IMG/VR virus record: IMGVR_UViG_3300027749_000258
Span: 1-37,240 of that record
DNA length: 37,240 nucleotides
Source: a virus
Reading direction: 5' to 3' (one strand)
Shown one piece after another: positions 8,425 through 15,563 of the stretch. A program made the position numbers and the translations under genes. Below the pieces are notes generated by a model. It was given only the letters and a program-made list of their open reading frames with translations, searched no databases and was not told where the DNA came from. Numbering within the stretch: position 1 is the stretch's first letter; each line of letters starts with the position of its first letter.

Positions 8425-8570
8425 TTTTTCTTTGCCGTCTTTGCAGACTCTTTGAAGTCTTTAGCGGTTGGCGCATTTTTGCTGCCAACTTTGTTCATCT
8501 TCTCGCCAGAACCAGCAGCGATACGTGCCTGTTTCGCATGGATATTGGCATAAAGTCCGGGCTTACTCAT
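8421..8570 (-). CDS. Small basic protein, 49 aa (GLYANIHAK type)
   Basis: This short gene reads MSKPGLYANIHAKQARIAAG, then GEKMNKVGSKNAP and a lysine-rich end (KTAKKK). I recognise the GLYANIHAK...GSGEKM...PTAKDF pattern from tiny proteins near portal and terminase genes of aquatic podoviruses. No function is known to me. A DNA-binding or virion-internal role would fit its strong positive charge. The start overlaps the stop of the 43-aa gene (ATGA) and its stop overlaps the portal start (GTGA), so it is tightly coupled to both. Confidence 0.8.
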   Translation of the reverse strand: MSKPGLYANIHAKQARIAAGSGEKMNKVGSKNAPTAKDFKESAKTAKKK

Positions 8571-8698
8571 TTCTTTTTCGCCGCTTCACGCTTGGTAGCG
8601 TAGGCAATCGCTACCGCTTGCTTGACCGGCTTACCGGCTTTTACTTCAGTCTTGATGTTTTCTTTGAACGCTTTAGGAGAAGCAGACTTTTTGAGCAT
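8567..8698 (-). CDS. Small basic protein, 43 aa
   Basis: The reading frame encodes MLKKSASPKAFKENIKTEVK followed by AGKPVKQAVAIAYATKR and AAKKK. The GKPxKQAVAIA motif recurs in very small basic proteins of many phages, commonly close to terminase and portal. No experimental role is known to me. The ATG at 8698 abuts the terminase stop (TAA, 8701-8699), and its TGA overlaps the next ATG. The end-to-end arrangement of four genes and the recognisable motif make it a convincing gene despite its size. Confidence 0.78.
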   Translation of the reverse strand: MLKKSASPKAFKENIKTEVKAGKPVKQAVAIAYATKREAAKKK

Positions 8699-10222
8699 TT
8701 ATGCACCCATCCAAGATCCAGACATTGTAGACCCACTAGACCGCAAGGTTCTAGGTGGCTCTTTGTATTCTCGATGCGCCACAGGGTAAGCAAAGGTTAC
8801 GGCCAACGCATCAGCCGCATCGGGACTCGCTAAACCCCTAGACTTCATCTCCTTCTTTCCCTCAAGGAAAATCGTACCCGCGCTGTTGGGCTTTTTCATC
8901 GGGCCAACCAGATCTGCCTTTAACTGCCGATCCTTTGGAATACTCGCAGACCGCAACCAGTCCCGCATAGCACCCCACATCTCTGCCCGCTTATTGCCCC
9001 ACATCACCGGGTTTTTGGCTTTCCAGCCAAAATTGACCCCTCGCACCTTATACCTTTGTTCAACCAATCGGTCAAGTATTCCATACCCCAATCCACCTTC
9101 GTCAATCACCGTCAACGTGGGCTTGTACTCCTCAATCGCGTCAATGACATTGCCAACGGTCGTCATCGTATCGTCGCCCCTAAACCGCTTTATCGCAACA
9201 ATGTCGCGTCCTTGGCGCACCACAATCACCGTTGAATCCAATCCTCCTCGCGCCGGATCAACACCAATGACAATCGGCGCGGTCTGATCCTTGTATTTTT
9301 CCCGCTCCATCGCATCATCCACCAGTCGCGGTCCAATGAACTGGTCGTCCCCACTAGCTGGAAACTCCCCGTATACCTCCACCCGCGCTTGAGGTGAATC
9401 CTCGCCATACTCGGCGATGATCTGCTCATAAGTATTCTTGTCCGTCCCCTCAACCTCCCTGGCATCAATCTGCCGCCCCTTCCAAAAATCCCGCTTGCCA
9501 TGAAATGTCTCAAAGAAGTACCCACTATTTCTCCTTGGGTTACTAAACGCAAACCAATAGCGATCTAGGATGTTCTCGGTAAAGAACCCCGCACCCACCG
9601 CCCAGATCGGGTCCGGTATCCCCGACGCCTCGTCAAAGATCAACATCATCCCGTCGTGGTTGTGAACCCCGGCGTAGGCGTCCGGGTTCTCTTCACTCCA
9701 GAGCTTACCCTCTGCTGCCCAGTAGCGCGTACCTTTTTTAAGATCCCGCTCAACCAGTTCCGTTAGCCACGCCGCCGGTACGATCTTAGTCGCGCTGATC
9801 TCCCACCAATGGCTGTTGATGATCATAGCTTGCCACTTGGTCAACTCGCCCCAGGTCACCGAGCGCAGCTGACTCTCGCTGTTCGCAGACACAATCACCG
9901 TTGAACCAATCCTAGTGGTCAACATCCACAGGATCAGCCAACTCACCAGCGCGGACTTTCCAATCCCCCGCCCGCTCGAGACCGCCTCGCGCAGCGTCTG
10001 CATATTAACCTGGTCTTGGTTCTCCTTGATGTGATTGGCAATATCTCGCAGGATCTCGCGCTGCCACTTCCTCGGCCCGCTGAACTTTGCTAACGGCGTG
10101 TTCGCCTGACCCCACGGGAACGCAAACAACACGAACGCCTCTGGGTTGTCAGCAACCGCCGGCGACCAGAGCTTGGTCATCAGGATTTGTTCGTCTTCGG
10201 CGCTGTACTTGGTTTTTTGCAT
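8699..10222 (-). CDS. terL: Terminase large subunit
   Basis: This 507-aa packaging motor has an N-terminal ATPase with Walker A GRGIGKS (84-90) and Walker B LIFDEA (about 193-198, catalytic Glu 197). An RNase H-like nuclease domain follows: first acid in VIGVDPARGG (D321), second in VIDEGGLG (D373), and the last cluster in SPDAADALAV (D467/D470). It should translocate DNA into the procapsid through the portal and cut the concatemer. The start at 10222 follows AAGGGATAACC. The neighbouring P22-like genes suggest headful packaging, but that is not proven by this gene alone. All expected catalytic residues appear present. Confidence 0.95.
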   Translation of the reverse strand: MQKTKYSAEDEQILMTKLWSPAVADNPEAFVLFAFPWGQANTPLAKFSGPRKWQREILRDIANHIKENQDQVNMQTLREAVSSGRGIGKSALVSWLILWMLTTRIGSTVIVSANSESQLRSVTWGELTKWQAMIINSHWWEISATKIVPAAWLTELVERDLKKGTRYWAAEGKLWSEENPDAYAGVHNHDGMMLIFDEASGIPDPIWAVGAGFFTENILDRYWFAFSNPRRNSGYFFETFHGKRDFWKGRQIDAREVEGTDKNTYEQIIAEYGEDSPQARVEVYGEFPASGDDQFIGPRLVDDAMEREKYKDQTAPIVIGVDPARGGLDSTVIVVRQGRDIVAIKRFRGDDTMTTVGNVIDAIEEYKPTLTVIDEGGLGYGILDRLVEQRYKVRGVNFGWKAKNPVMWGNKRAEMWGAMRDWLRSASIPKDRQLKADLVGPMKKPNSAGTIFLEGKKEMKSRGLASPDAADALAVTFAYPVAHREYKEPPRTLRSSGSTMSGSWMGA

Positions 10223-10231
10223 GGTTATCCC

Positions 10232-10678
10232 TTAAACCGCTTCCCAGAGCGACTTCTGCCCACGCAGAAGTTCGTCAGTATCAATCCTTGGTCTGCTCTT
10301 GACGTTCCAGTTGCCGCCGCCACGCTCGCCAACACAATTCCATCCAGACGCCTTCAGACTAGCGCCACCCTCTGCCGGTAGCGTGTAGGTAATCAACCTT
10401 CTGTACCCCAACGCTTTCGCCGCACGCCAAGCCGCACCGTACAGCATTGAACAAGCGTTCTTGGTTCCGTCCGTACAACATCGGTTTACCTCAAGCACCC
10501 AACCGTTATCCAAATGCCTGGATACCGGCCTACCAACAATCGCCACGCCAACCACCTTATCGCCATCACTCACCGCAATTGAAAACTTATGCCCGACCAC
10601 CGGATTGTGATGCCGATGGTGTATCTCAACAAAGGCGTTGGCCTCTTCAAGCGAGATCGGCGTGATTGATAAAGACAT
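10232..10678 (-). CDS. XF1762-type GNAT-fold protein
   Basis: This 148-aa protein contains EIHHRHHNPVVGHKFSIAV, then DKVVGVAIVGRPVSR and EVNRCCTDGTKNACSMLYGA, followed by ALGYRRLITYTLP and GASLKASGWN. This series matches the XF1762 family, acetyltransferase-fold proteins found in many phages and prophages. The substrate is unknown, so acetyltransferase activity is inferred from the fold. It ends 9 bp before terL. There is no convincing Shine-Dalgarno before the ATG at 10678; the leader is A/T-rich on the minus strand, which is unusual here and could mean weak or special initiation. It is probably not a core virion gene. Confidence 0.82.
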   Translation of the reverse strand: MSLSITPISLEEANAFVEIHHRHHNPVVGHKFSIAVSDGDKVVGVAIVGRPVSRHLDNGWVLEVNRCCTDGTKNACSMLYGAAWRAAKALGYRRLITYTLPAEGGASLKASGWNCVGERGGGNWNVKSRPRIDTDELLRGQKSLWEAV

Positions 10679-10890
10679 TTTTCAAAAAATAAAAAAAATT
10701 CTTGCGGGGCCACCGTTACCGTGACCGGTCGCCCGCCGGCCCTACCCGGCCCCCTCGGCGCGTAGGGGAAAACCCTCGGTCGGACCGTCGGGGCCTGAAC
10801 TTTGACCTTTAAACCGTTGATTTCATTGGACTTTTGCCATCAGCGCTGCGACGCATTGGAATGATGGCGGAGGATGCGTCCGCCATCGGC
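10679..10890. other. 212-bp GC-rich noncoding spacer with a hairpin
   Basis: This is the longest gap without a gene. Its middle (about 10705-10800) is strongly GC-rich. It contains GTTAC plus ACCGGT and CGGCC palindromes near 10715-10760. The edge next to the GNAT gene is A/T-rich (T runs on the minus strand). At 10863-10887 a perfect 9-bp stem (GATGGCGGA/TCCGCCATC, 7-nt loop) lies just behind the stop of the small-terminase-like gene. No U-run follows it, so it may stabilise or process mRNA instead of ending it. No open reading frame with a credible start was seen. Confidence 0.6.
10863..10887 (-). terminator. Hairpin after the small-terminase-like gene
   Basis: It has 9 perfect base pairs around a 7-nt loop and begins 4 nt after the stop codon at 10891-10893. 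There is no T-tract on the minus strand after the stem, so an intrinsic terminator is only a weak call. It may act as a 3' mRNA stabiliser. Confidence 0.35.
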
Positions 10891-11427
10891 CTAGGATTCA
10901 TGCGGGTTTGCGGGGTGTTTTGCATCAATACATACCTTCTCACTTACCGTAACCGCATCCGTAACAGCCGTAACAGGCTCCGTTACGGTCAGTAACGGCG
11001 TATCCATCTCAATGATCTCGGCCTCGATCAAGCGTGCTTGCGCCTGGGCGAGTGCGTCGGTGATGCTGATGTTGCCGCTCAGTTCGATCTGGCGCGGTGC
11101 TTCGGTCCAGCGCATCTGCGTCTTCGTCCACCAGATGAGCGACGCTACGTCGCCGGCCATCGCCTTCTGAAACAGCGTCTTACCGATCCCGGCGCTCGCC
11201 TTCGCCCTGCCGCGCTCAAGCTCGGTCATGAAGTACTTGCGTAGCGTCGTCGTATTTATGCCATCGCCAATCAACGGCGCAATGTGATGCTCAGCCACTC
11301 CCCAGTTCGCCAGCTTCTCAACCATCTCTCGATCCTTATCATTCGGCTCAAACGGATTCCGACCTGCGTTTGGACGAGCGCCTCCATTCTTCTTCTTTTC
11401 TTGAACTGAATTTTCAGTTTTCGCCAT
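10891..11427 (-). CDS. Small-terminase-like DNA-binding protein
   Basis: This 178-aa protein opens with a basic, flexible stretch ending KKKNGGARPNAGRNPF, a form often seen at the N-terminus of phage small terminases and related HTH proteins. Residues 33-75 (REMVEKLANWGVAEHHIAPL, then INTTTLRKYFMTELERG) look like a helix-turn-helix. A helical oligomerisation segment follows (KASAGIGKTLFQKAMAGD, then WWTKTQMRWTEAPRQIEL). The C-terminal 38 residues are Val/Thr-rich low complexity encoded by five GTAAC/GTTAC repeats. It is upstream of terL, separated by the GNAT gene. It would recognise the packaging site. A transcription regulator is the alternative. Confidence 0.65.
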   Translation of the reverse strand: MAKTENSVQEKKKNGGARPNAGRNPFEPNDKDREMVEKLANWGVAEHHIAPLIGDGINTTTLRKYFMTELERGRAKASAGIGKTLFQKAMAGDVASLIWWTKTQMRWTEAPRQIELSGNISITDALAQAQARLIEAEIIEMDTPLLTVTEPVTAVTDAVTVSEKVCIDAKHPANPHES

Positions 11428-11460
11428 TTCCCAATTTTCCCCTCAAGGTGAAACCTTTGC

Positions 11461-11590
11461 GTAACGTAACGCCCCGCATCGTACCGTAACACCGTAACAC
11501 CCTAAAGGGTGTGTTACGTTACGTTACGGTAAACTCGCCTTTGCCGCCGTAACAATGTTACGCCATGTTACGGCGTGTTACGGTTGTTAC
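11461..11590. repeat. Cluster of GTAAC/GTTAC repeats (candidate ori or pac site)
   Basis: Within 130 bp there are 12 copies of the same pentamer in two orientations: GTAAC at 11461, 11466, 11486, 11494 and 11549, and GTTAC at 11513, 11518, 11523, 11557, 11567, 11577 and 11586. Most are preceded or followed by CG or ACG. The centre (11497-11512) forms a 7-bp hairpin ACACCCT-AA-AGGGTGT flanked by inverted GTAAC/GTTAC arms. The cluster lies between the replication gene and the small-terminase-like gene. Five more copies occur inside the latter's 3' end (10949-10996). Function is inferred from structure alone. Confidence 0.75.
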
Positions 11591-13452
11591 GGACTAACTT
11601 TTAGAATGAGTTTAGACCCCAAGACTGTATCTTTAACCAGCCATCCTTTATCGTGCTTGCCTAAAATTTCAGCATCCGTCAGATCCCTGATGATCATCCC
11701 CGGTCTTGCCGATGCCTTGAGGTGCTGGTCAACCGAGTTGGCTTTGACGCCTTGCTCTAACAGAAACGTCTTAAACGCCTCCCTGCTGACGTAGGGCATT
11801 TCATCCACAACTTTCGCACCGCCAACGAACCAAGCGCGTTCCAAGTTGGTTTTGTGTTCTGCTAGTTTGTCCTCCTTAGGAGTAGGCATCCGAAGGTCGC
11901 CCTCGGCAAACATCTCAAACACCGCCCCAGGCAGCGGCATCCCATCTTCGTCCTGCCAACCCAGATCAACTGGGCTTAGACATCCGAACAAGTCCGCTGG
12001 CTCTGGCGCATCTTTCTGCTTGGTGCAAGACACGACGATCTCATGCGTCTTGCCATGAACCAAAATGCTCGCATCCAGTGCCCCGCGCCACGCGCTAGAA
12101 CCGCGCGCACGCTGTTTGGCTTCGTTACTGTGGCCTAAGTGATGGATCAGCATGGTCGTGGCGCTGAGAGCCATTGAGACCACGTTACAGGCATTGATCA
12201 TCGCCCTTGAGTCTTTGGCCGAGTTCTCGTCTCCTGACATATGGTTATTCAAGGTGTCGATGTTGACTAACGCAACTGGTTCCGAGGTCAACGCCCGGAC
12301 TGCCGCGATCACCTGAGTGGCAGCGCCGGGGCCGTCCATGTCAATGGCCTTGTTGCTGATTAGCAAGTTGTCCAGACTGGTCACGTTGTTACGTTTGCAC
12401 CAGCTTGCGATACGCTGGCGCATACCGTAGTTACCCTCACCGGCTAGATACACCACGATGCCGGGCTTGGTTCTAATTCCGTGCCAGTCGATCCCGCTGG
12501 CGATACAACAAGCCATGTCCAGCGCAACGAACGTCTTACCTACCCCAGACTCGCCATACATCATCGTTGTGGCGTATGCCGGAAGCCATCCCTTCACAAT
12601 CCACGGCACAGGGCTTGGTTGGCCCAAGAAGCTCGTCGCACGGGTCAGGAAGTAGTCTCGTGTTTCCTCTTGCGTAAAAAGCGTGTCAAGGGCCGCAGAA
12701 CCGAGCGCGTTACTAGCTGCAACGTCTGCGTCTGGTTCGTACCGCGTGACTGACCTTGCAATCTGCTTGATCTCGCTTGATGGTAATGGGATTTCGCAAC
12801 GTGTCTCATTAGCAACACTAATCGCGGCCAAGATCTCCGCTTCAGTCATCCCAAACGAGCGCATCGCACCGGCCAAACTGGTCAAGCCATCGTTACGGTT
12901 ACCTTGGATCAAATCGCCGTTGGTTGTGGGCGCGACTTTGCGCTGCCCAAGGAGCGGCAACCAATGGGTTGGTATTTCGGTTGGCGCTACACCGTCCAAC
13001 GGATCGCTAGATGCTTCCCACTCGTAGGCGCGGTTCTCGATTGTGGACGGGTAAACGATGAAGTACCTGCCATCGGCCAGCAGGTCTATCCCATCGGCCA
13101 GCTTGCAGGATCGGATGCCGTCCACGTGCTTGGCAACGTAATGCTGCCCGCCACCGGCGGTCATCGCCATCACGCCATCAGGGATCTGGCCGTGATCAGA
13201 GAGCCATTGCTCCCAACTAGCGTCGCCGCCGTTGCGTGGGTCAATGTCAAACACCACGATACCGCTTGCGCTGCCACAAGCAATACCGACGTTCAAGTTA
13301 GGGTTCTGACCCCACCAACGCTGGATCTGGGCCGGGTCTGTCGTTGCATCGTTGACCCCATGGGCGGTGGCTGGAACCTTGCCGTTTGGCACTACTGGTA
13401 GTACTCGCCAACCCCATGAGGCGTAAGTCAGGGCGGCTTCAATCTTGTTCAT
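11587..13452 (-). CDS. Prim-Pol primase and RecA-like ATPase replication protein
   Basis: This is a two-enzyme replication protein of 621 aa from the chosen start MNKIEAALTYASWGW. The N-terminal Prim-Pol domain (about 1-170) shows metal-binding FDIDPRNGG (about 68-76) and TAGGGQHYV with the conserved His. A helical linker of primase C-terminal type follows (GNRNDGLTSLAGAMRS). A RecA/RepA-like ATPase has Walker A GESGVGKT (300-307) and Walker B region PVALVNIDTLNNH. The C-terminus (about 540-621) looks like a winged helix. An upstream in-frame ATG at 13521 is possible, but it overlaps the cro-like gene. The chosen ATG overlaps the cro-like stop by 14 bp, suggesting coupled translation. It probably primes and unwinds DNA at the origin. 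Confidence 0.88.
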   Translation of the reverse strand: MNKIEAALTYASWGWRVLPVVPNGKVPATAHGVNDATTDPAQIQRWWGQNPNLNVGIACGSASGIVVFDIDPRNGGDASWEQWLSDHGQIPDGVMAMTAGGGQHYVAKHVDGIRSCKLADGIDLLADGRYFIVYPSTIENRAYEWEASSDPLDGVAPTEIPTHWLPLLGQRKVAPTTNGDLIQGNRNDGLTSLAGAMRSFGMTEAEILAAISVANETRCEIPLPSSEIKQIARSVTRYEPDADVAASNALGSAALDTLFTQEETRDYFLTRATSFLGQPSPVPWIVKGWLPAYATTMMYGESGVGKTFVALDMACCIASGIDWHGIRTKPGIVVYLAGEGNYGMRQRIASWCKRNNVTSLDNLLISNKAIDMDGPGAATQVIAAVRALTSEPVALVNIDTLNNHMSGDENSAKDSRAMINACNVVSMALSATTMLIHHLGHSNEAKQRARGSSAWRGALDASILVHGKTHEIVVSCTKQKDAPEPADLFGCLSPVDLGWQDEDGMPLPGAVFEMFAEGDLRMPTPKEDKLAEHKTNLERAWFVGGAKVVDEMPYVSREAFKTFLLEQGVKANSVDQHLKASARPGMIIRDLTDAEILGKHDKGWLVKDTVLGSKLILKVSP

Positions 13453-13612
13453 GATCTGCACGCAGCTTTCCCTCGGTTTTAACTTCGATCTCGTACTGTC
13501 GCGCCATCGGCGGGCGTTCACCCCACCTGTAGATCACCTGCGGCCATATCCCAAGCGCATCGGCGAGCTTTTTCAGCCCGCCAAAGTGCTTGATCGCTTC
13601 CTCTGTTGTCAC
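13439..13612 (-). CDS. cro: P22-Cro-like HTH repressor
   Basis: This 57-aa gene starts with GTG at 13612, 5 nt after a perfect AAGGAG. The protein reads (M)TTEEAIKHFGGLKKLADALG, then IWPQVIYRWGERPP, then ARQYEIEVKTEGKLRAD. It aligns by eye with P22 Cro over its length: HFG at the first helix, AxALGI at the turn, VxxW at the end of the recognition helix, and YxxEIxTxGxL at the C-terminus. It should bind operators in the adjoining divergent promoter region and adjust early transcription. It is the first gene of the leftward arm and overlaps the primase start. No CI partner was found. Functional identity with Cro is inferred. Confidence 0.85.
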   Translation of the reverse strand: MTTEEAIKHFGGLKKLADALGIWPQVIYRWGERPPMARQYEIEVKTEGKLRADHEQD

Positions 13613-13639
13613 TTTTTCTCCTTGGGTTGAAACTTTCTG

Positions 13640-13668
13640 TTGACACTCTACGTGGAAACCGTTAATCT
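13640..13668 (+). promoter_or_regulatory. Early rightward sigma70-type promoter
   Basis: TTGACA (13640-13645) is separated by exactly 17 nt from TAATCT (13663-13668). The -35 is perfect and the -10 good. It points into the early operon, whose first ATG is at 13725 with an AAGGAG site. It is the best promoter match found in the window and lies in the cro-like control region. Confidence 0.8.
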
Positions 13669-13673
13669 AGCAA
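13645..13673 (-). promoter_or_regulatory. Candidate leftward promoter for the cro-like gene, overlapping the early promoter
   Basis: On the minus strand TTGCTA (13673-13668) and TAGAGT (13650-13645) are 17 nt apart, giving a leader of about 26 nt before the GTG at 13612. The hexamers are only moderate, but the spacing is ideal and a leftward promoter is needed here. The two oppositely oriented promoters overlap almost completely, so RNA polymerase could occupy only one at a time. GGTT-type half sites at 13625-13633 and 13704-13713 (GGTTCCAACC, an inverted repeat) are possible operators. Confidence 0.45.
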
Positions 13674-13724
13674 CAACTGCACAACCGGATGGCCCGAATG
13701 TGCGGTTCCAACCAAGGAGTAATC

Positions 13725-13832
13725 ATGATTGAACCGAAAGAAGATCCCCCCTGGGTCATTGTGCTGGCGTCAATAGCAGTTGGCGCATCTGCTGCCATCT
13801 GTTTGTTTCTTGCGTTAAGTGGAGGCATCTGA
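13725..13832 (+). CDS. Small single-pass membrane peptide, first early gene
   Basis: This 35-aa gene reads MIEPKEDPP followed by one hydrophobic helix (about 11-31, VIVLASIAVGASAAICLFL) and a short LSGGI end. An AAGGAG site lies before the ATG, about 60 nt after the early promoter. Its stop overlaps the ATPase start (TGATG). The charged N-terminus and single helix predict an inner-membrane peptide. I do not recognise a family. Early small membrane proteins in phages often modify the host envelope or block superinfection, but nothing here shows which. Confidence 0.72.
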   Translation: MIEPKEDPPWVIVLASIAVGASAAICLFLALSGGI

Positions 13833-14506
13833 TGGCAATTTTATTGAAGAGGACAAAGGAGGCCACCGCGCAAGCGGTCAAGCTTCTGGTCTACGGTCAA
13901 GCAGGTGCGGGTAAGACCAGTCTTATCCCAACCTTACCAACGCCGGTCATTTTGAGTGCCGAAGGCGGTTTGCTATCGATTGCAGATACTAACTTGCCGT
14001 TCATTGAGATCACGAGCATGGATGATCTTAGGGAAGCTTACAAGTGGCTGACTAGCAGCACCGAAGCGGCAGAGTTTGAGTCGGTGGCGCTTGACAGCAT
14101 CTCGGAAATCGCCGAGGTGGTGCTGAACGCGGAGAAGAAGATCAACAAAGATCCACGCGCTGCTTACGGCGCGATGCAAGAGCAGATGGCCGACATCATT
14201 CGAGGCTTTCGTGACTTGCCCGGTAAGCACGTCTATATGTCGGCAAAATTGGAAAAGACTCAGGACGAGATGGGCCGCGTGTTGTATGCGCCCTCTATGC
14301 CGGGTAACAAGACCGGCCAGTCGCTGCCCTACTTCTTTGACGAGGTGCTGGCTTTGCGGGTGGAGAAGGATGCCGAAGGGATGACCCGCCGCGCTTTGAT
14401 GACCGATGGCGATGGGTTGTGGCTTGCCAAGGACCGCAGCGGCAAACTTGATGTTTGGGAAGACGCCGATCTCGGCGACATCATTAAGAAAATTGGAGGT
14501 GCGTGA
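13832..14506 (+). CDS. Sak4-like RecA-fold ATPase
   Basis: This 224-aa ATPase has Walker A GQAGAGKT (22-29), SAEGG after the second strand and a Walker B strand ending SVALDSISE (about 83-91). It has the compact single-domain layout of Sak4/AAA_24 phage proteins, which act as single-strand annealing or recombination ATPases. Its neighbours support this: a DUF669 ssDNA-binding protein and a Cas4-like nuclease follow within 2 kb. It is coupled to the membrane peptide upstream (TGATG) and the 56-aa gene downstream (TGATG overlap at 14504-14508). Expected role: annealing and strand exchange during recombination-dependent replication. Confidence 0.85.
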   Translation: MAILLKRTKEATAQAVKLLVYGQAGAGKTSLIPTLPTPVILSAEGGLLSIADTNLPFIEITSMDDLREAYKWLTSSTEAAEFESVALDSISEIAEVVLNAEKKINKDPRAAYGAMQEQMADIIRGFRDLPGKHVYMSAKLEKTQDEMGRVLYAPSMPGNKTGQSLPYFFDEVLALRVEKDAEGMTRRALMTDGDGLWLAKDRSGKLDVWEDADLGDIIKKIGGA

Positions 14507-14676
14507 TGGAGATACACGATTTTTTTGCGGCAGCAGCGTTGATCGGTTTAATCATCCGCAACGAAAACTGTCCCGATGAAAGCGCTGCCCACCAACGGTA
14601 CATAGCTAAGTTGGCTTTTGAGTATGCCGAAGAAATGGTGACTAGAAAATTTGAAATCTTGGAGGAAGAACAATGA
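14506..14676 (+). CDS. Small early protein of unknown function, 56 aa
   Basis: The gene encodes MEIHDFFAAAALIGLIIRNE, then NCPDESAAHQRYIAKLAFEY and EEMVTRKFEILEEEQ. It is mostly helical with a mildly hydrophobic first third, probably not a true membrane span. Its start overlaps the stop of the ATPase gene and its stop overlaps the next ATG, so it is embedded in a translationally coupled chain. A GGAGG site lies inside the ATPase 3' end. Short proteins with this look are frequent in phage early regions. No function recognised. Confidence 0.7.
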   Translation: MEIHDFFAAAALIGLIIRNENCPDESAAHQRYIAKLAFEYAEEMVTRKFEILEEEQ

Positions 14677-15077
14677 GAATCTTTGATGACATCACGCTGG
14701 ACGAACTTGCCGAGCGTTGGATTGGCTACAAGGAAGCCGAGAAGGTTGCCGTTGAGAAACGGCGCGAGATTGAAGACCAGATTGCCGAAAAGGTTCAGTT
14801 TCCCGAGACGTTTGAAGGGACTGAGAACGTGGTGCAAGTCGGGTCACCTTTCGCTATTAAGATTGAAGGTCGAGTTAACCGGACGGTCAACGCTGACAAG
14901 TTGCTGGTCATCGCCCATGAGACGGGGAGTGAAGAGCATCTGTCCACGGTGTTCCGCTGGAAACCCGAGATCAATATGACCGTCTGGAAAGCAACGGACG
15001 AGTCAATCACCAAACCGTTTGCGGCAGCGATTACTGCCAAGCCCGGTCGCCCATCGTTCACCATCACAAGGAAGTGA
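14673..15077 (+). CDS. Early protein of unknown function between Sak4-like and DUF669 genes
   Basis: This 134-aa protein has an N-terminal helical, charged half (RWIGYKEAEKVAVEKRREIE, about 16-35) and a C-terminal half of mixed strands (RVNRTVNADKLLVIAHE, then FRWKPEINMTVWKA) ending PGRPSFTITRK. Proteins of this size and pattern commonly sit between a Sak4-type ATPase and a DUF669 protein in phages, which suggests a role in the same recombination set. The ATG at 14673 has GGAGG upstream and overlaps the previous stop. No catalytic motif is apparent. Confidence 0.72.
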   Translation: MRIFDDITLDELAERWIGYKEAEKVAVEKRREIEDQIAEKVQFPETFEGTENVVQVGSPFAIKIEGRVNRTVNADKLLVIAHETGSEEHLSTVFRWKPEINMTVWKATDESITKPFAAAITAKPGRPSFTITRK

Positions 15078-15078
15078 A

Positions 15079-15558
15079 ATGCTTTTAGACGAAACTTTTG
15101 ACGTTGCCTCGCTACCTCAGTCGGAGCGCAACTTTGAACCACTGCCCGCTGGCTGGTACACCGCAACAATCTCTAACGCAGAAGTGATGCCAACGAAGAT
15201 GGGCAACGGCAAATACATCAAGATCCGTTATGACATCCAAGGCCCAACTCACCAGGGCCGCGTGGTGTTTGGCAACTTGAATGTACGCAACCCCAACCCA
15301 AAAGCCGAGGAGATTGGCCGGCAACAGCTCGGCGAGATCATGCGGGCGATTGGCTTGACATCTCTTAAGGATACGGACCAGATGATTGGCGGCAACCTGT
15401 CAATCAAGTTGGATATTCGGATCTCGGAGCAGTACGGCAACAGCAACGAGGTTAAAGGGTTCAAGTCGTTGTCAGGCGGTGCTGCACCTGCACCAAAGGC
15501 TGCACTAACGGCTCCGGTTGCGGGCGTGAAGGCCGCGCCACCGTGGGCCAAGAAGTAA
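15079..15558 (+). CDS. DUF669-type single-stranded DNA-binding protein
   Basis: The protein is 159 aa from MLLDETFDVASL, with AAGGAAGT before the ATG; a longer frame starting at 15019 would overlap the previous gene and is not favoured. The core has LPAGWYTATISNAEVMPTK, then GKYIKIRYDIQG, GRVVFGNLNVRNPN and IGLTSLKDTDQMIGG, matching the DUF669 family, which is regarded as an OB-like ssDNA-binding protein. The C-terminal third (about 130-159) is Ala/Pro-rich and ends APPWAKK; it is not acidic like the E. coli SSB tail. It should coat single strands for the neighbouring annealing ATPase and nuclease. Confidence 0.85.
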   Translation: MLLDETFDVASLPQSERNFEPLPAGWYTATISNAEVMPTKMGNGKYIKIRYDIQGPTHQGRVVFGNLNVRNPNPKAEEIGRQQLGEIMRAIGLTSLKDTDQMIGGNLSIKLDIRISEQYGNSNEVKGFKSLSGGAAPAPKAALTAPVAGVKAAPPWAKK

Positions 15559-15563
15559 CAGGC

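Noticed and set aside
12904-13401. 165-aa plus-strand frame opposite the Prim-Pol domain
   Set aside because: No start signal or motif, and it would oppose a strongly conserved catalytic domain.
13453-13521. N-terminal extension of the Prim-Pol protein (start at 13521)
   Set aside because: It has no ribosome site, overlaps the cro-like gene in another frame, and the Prim-Pol domain begins naturally at the 13452 start.
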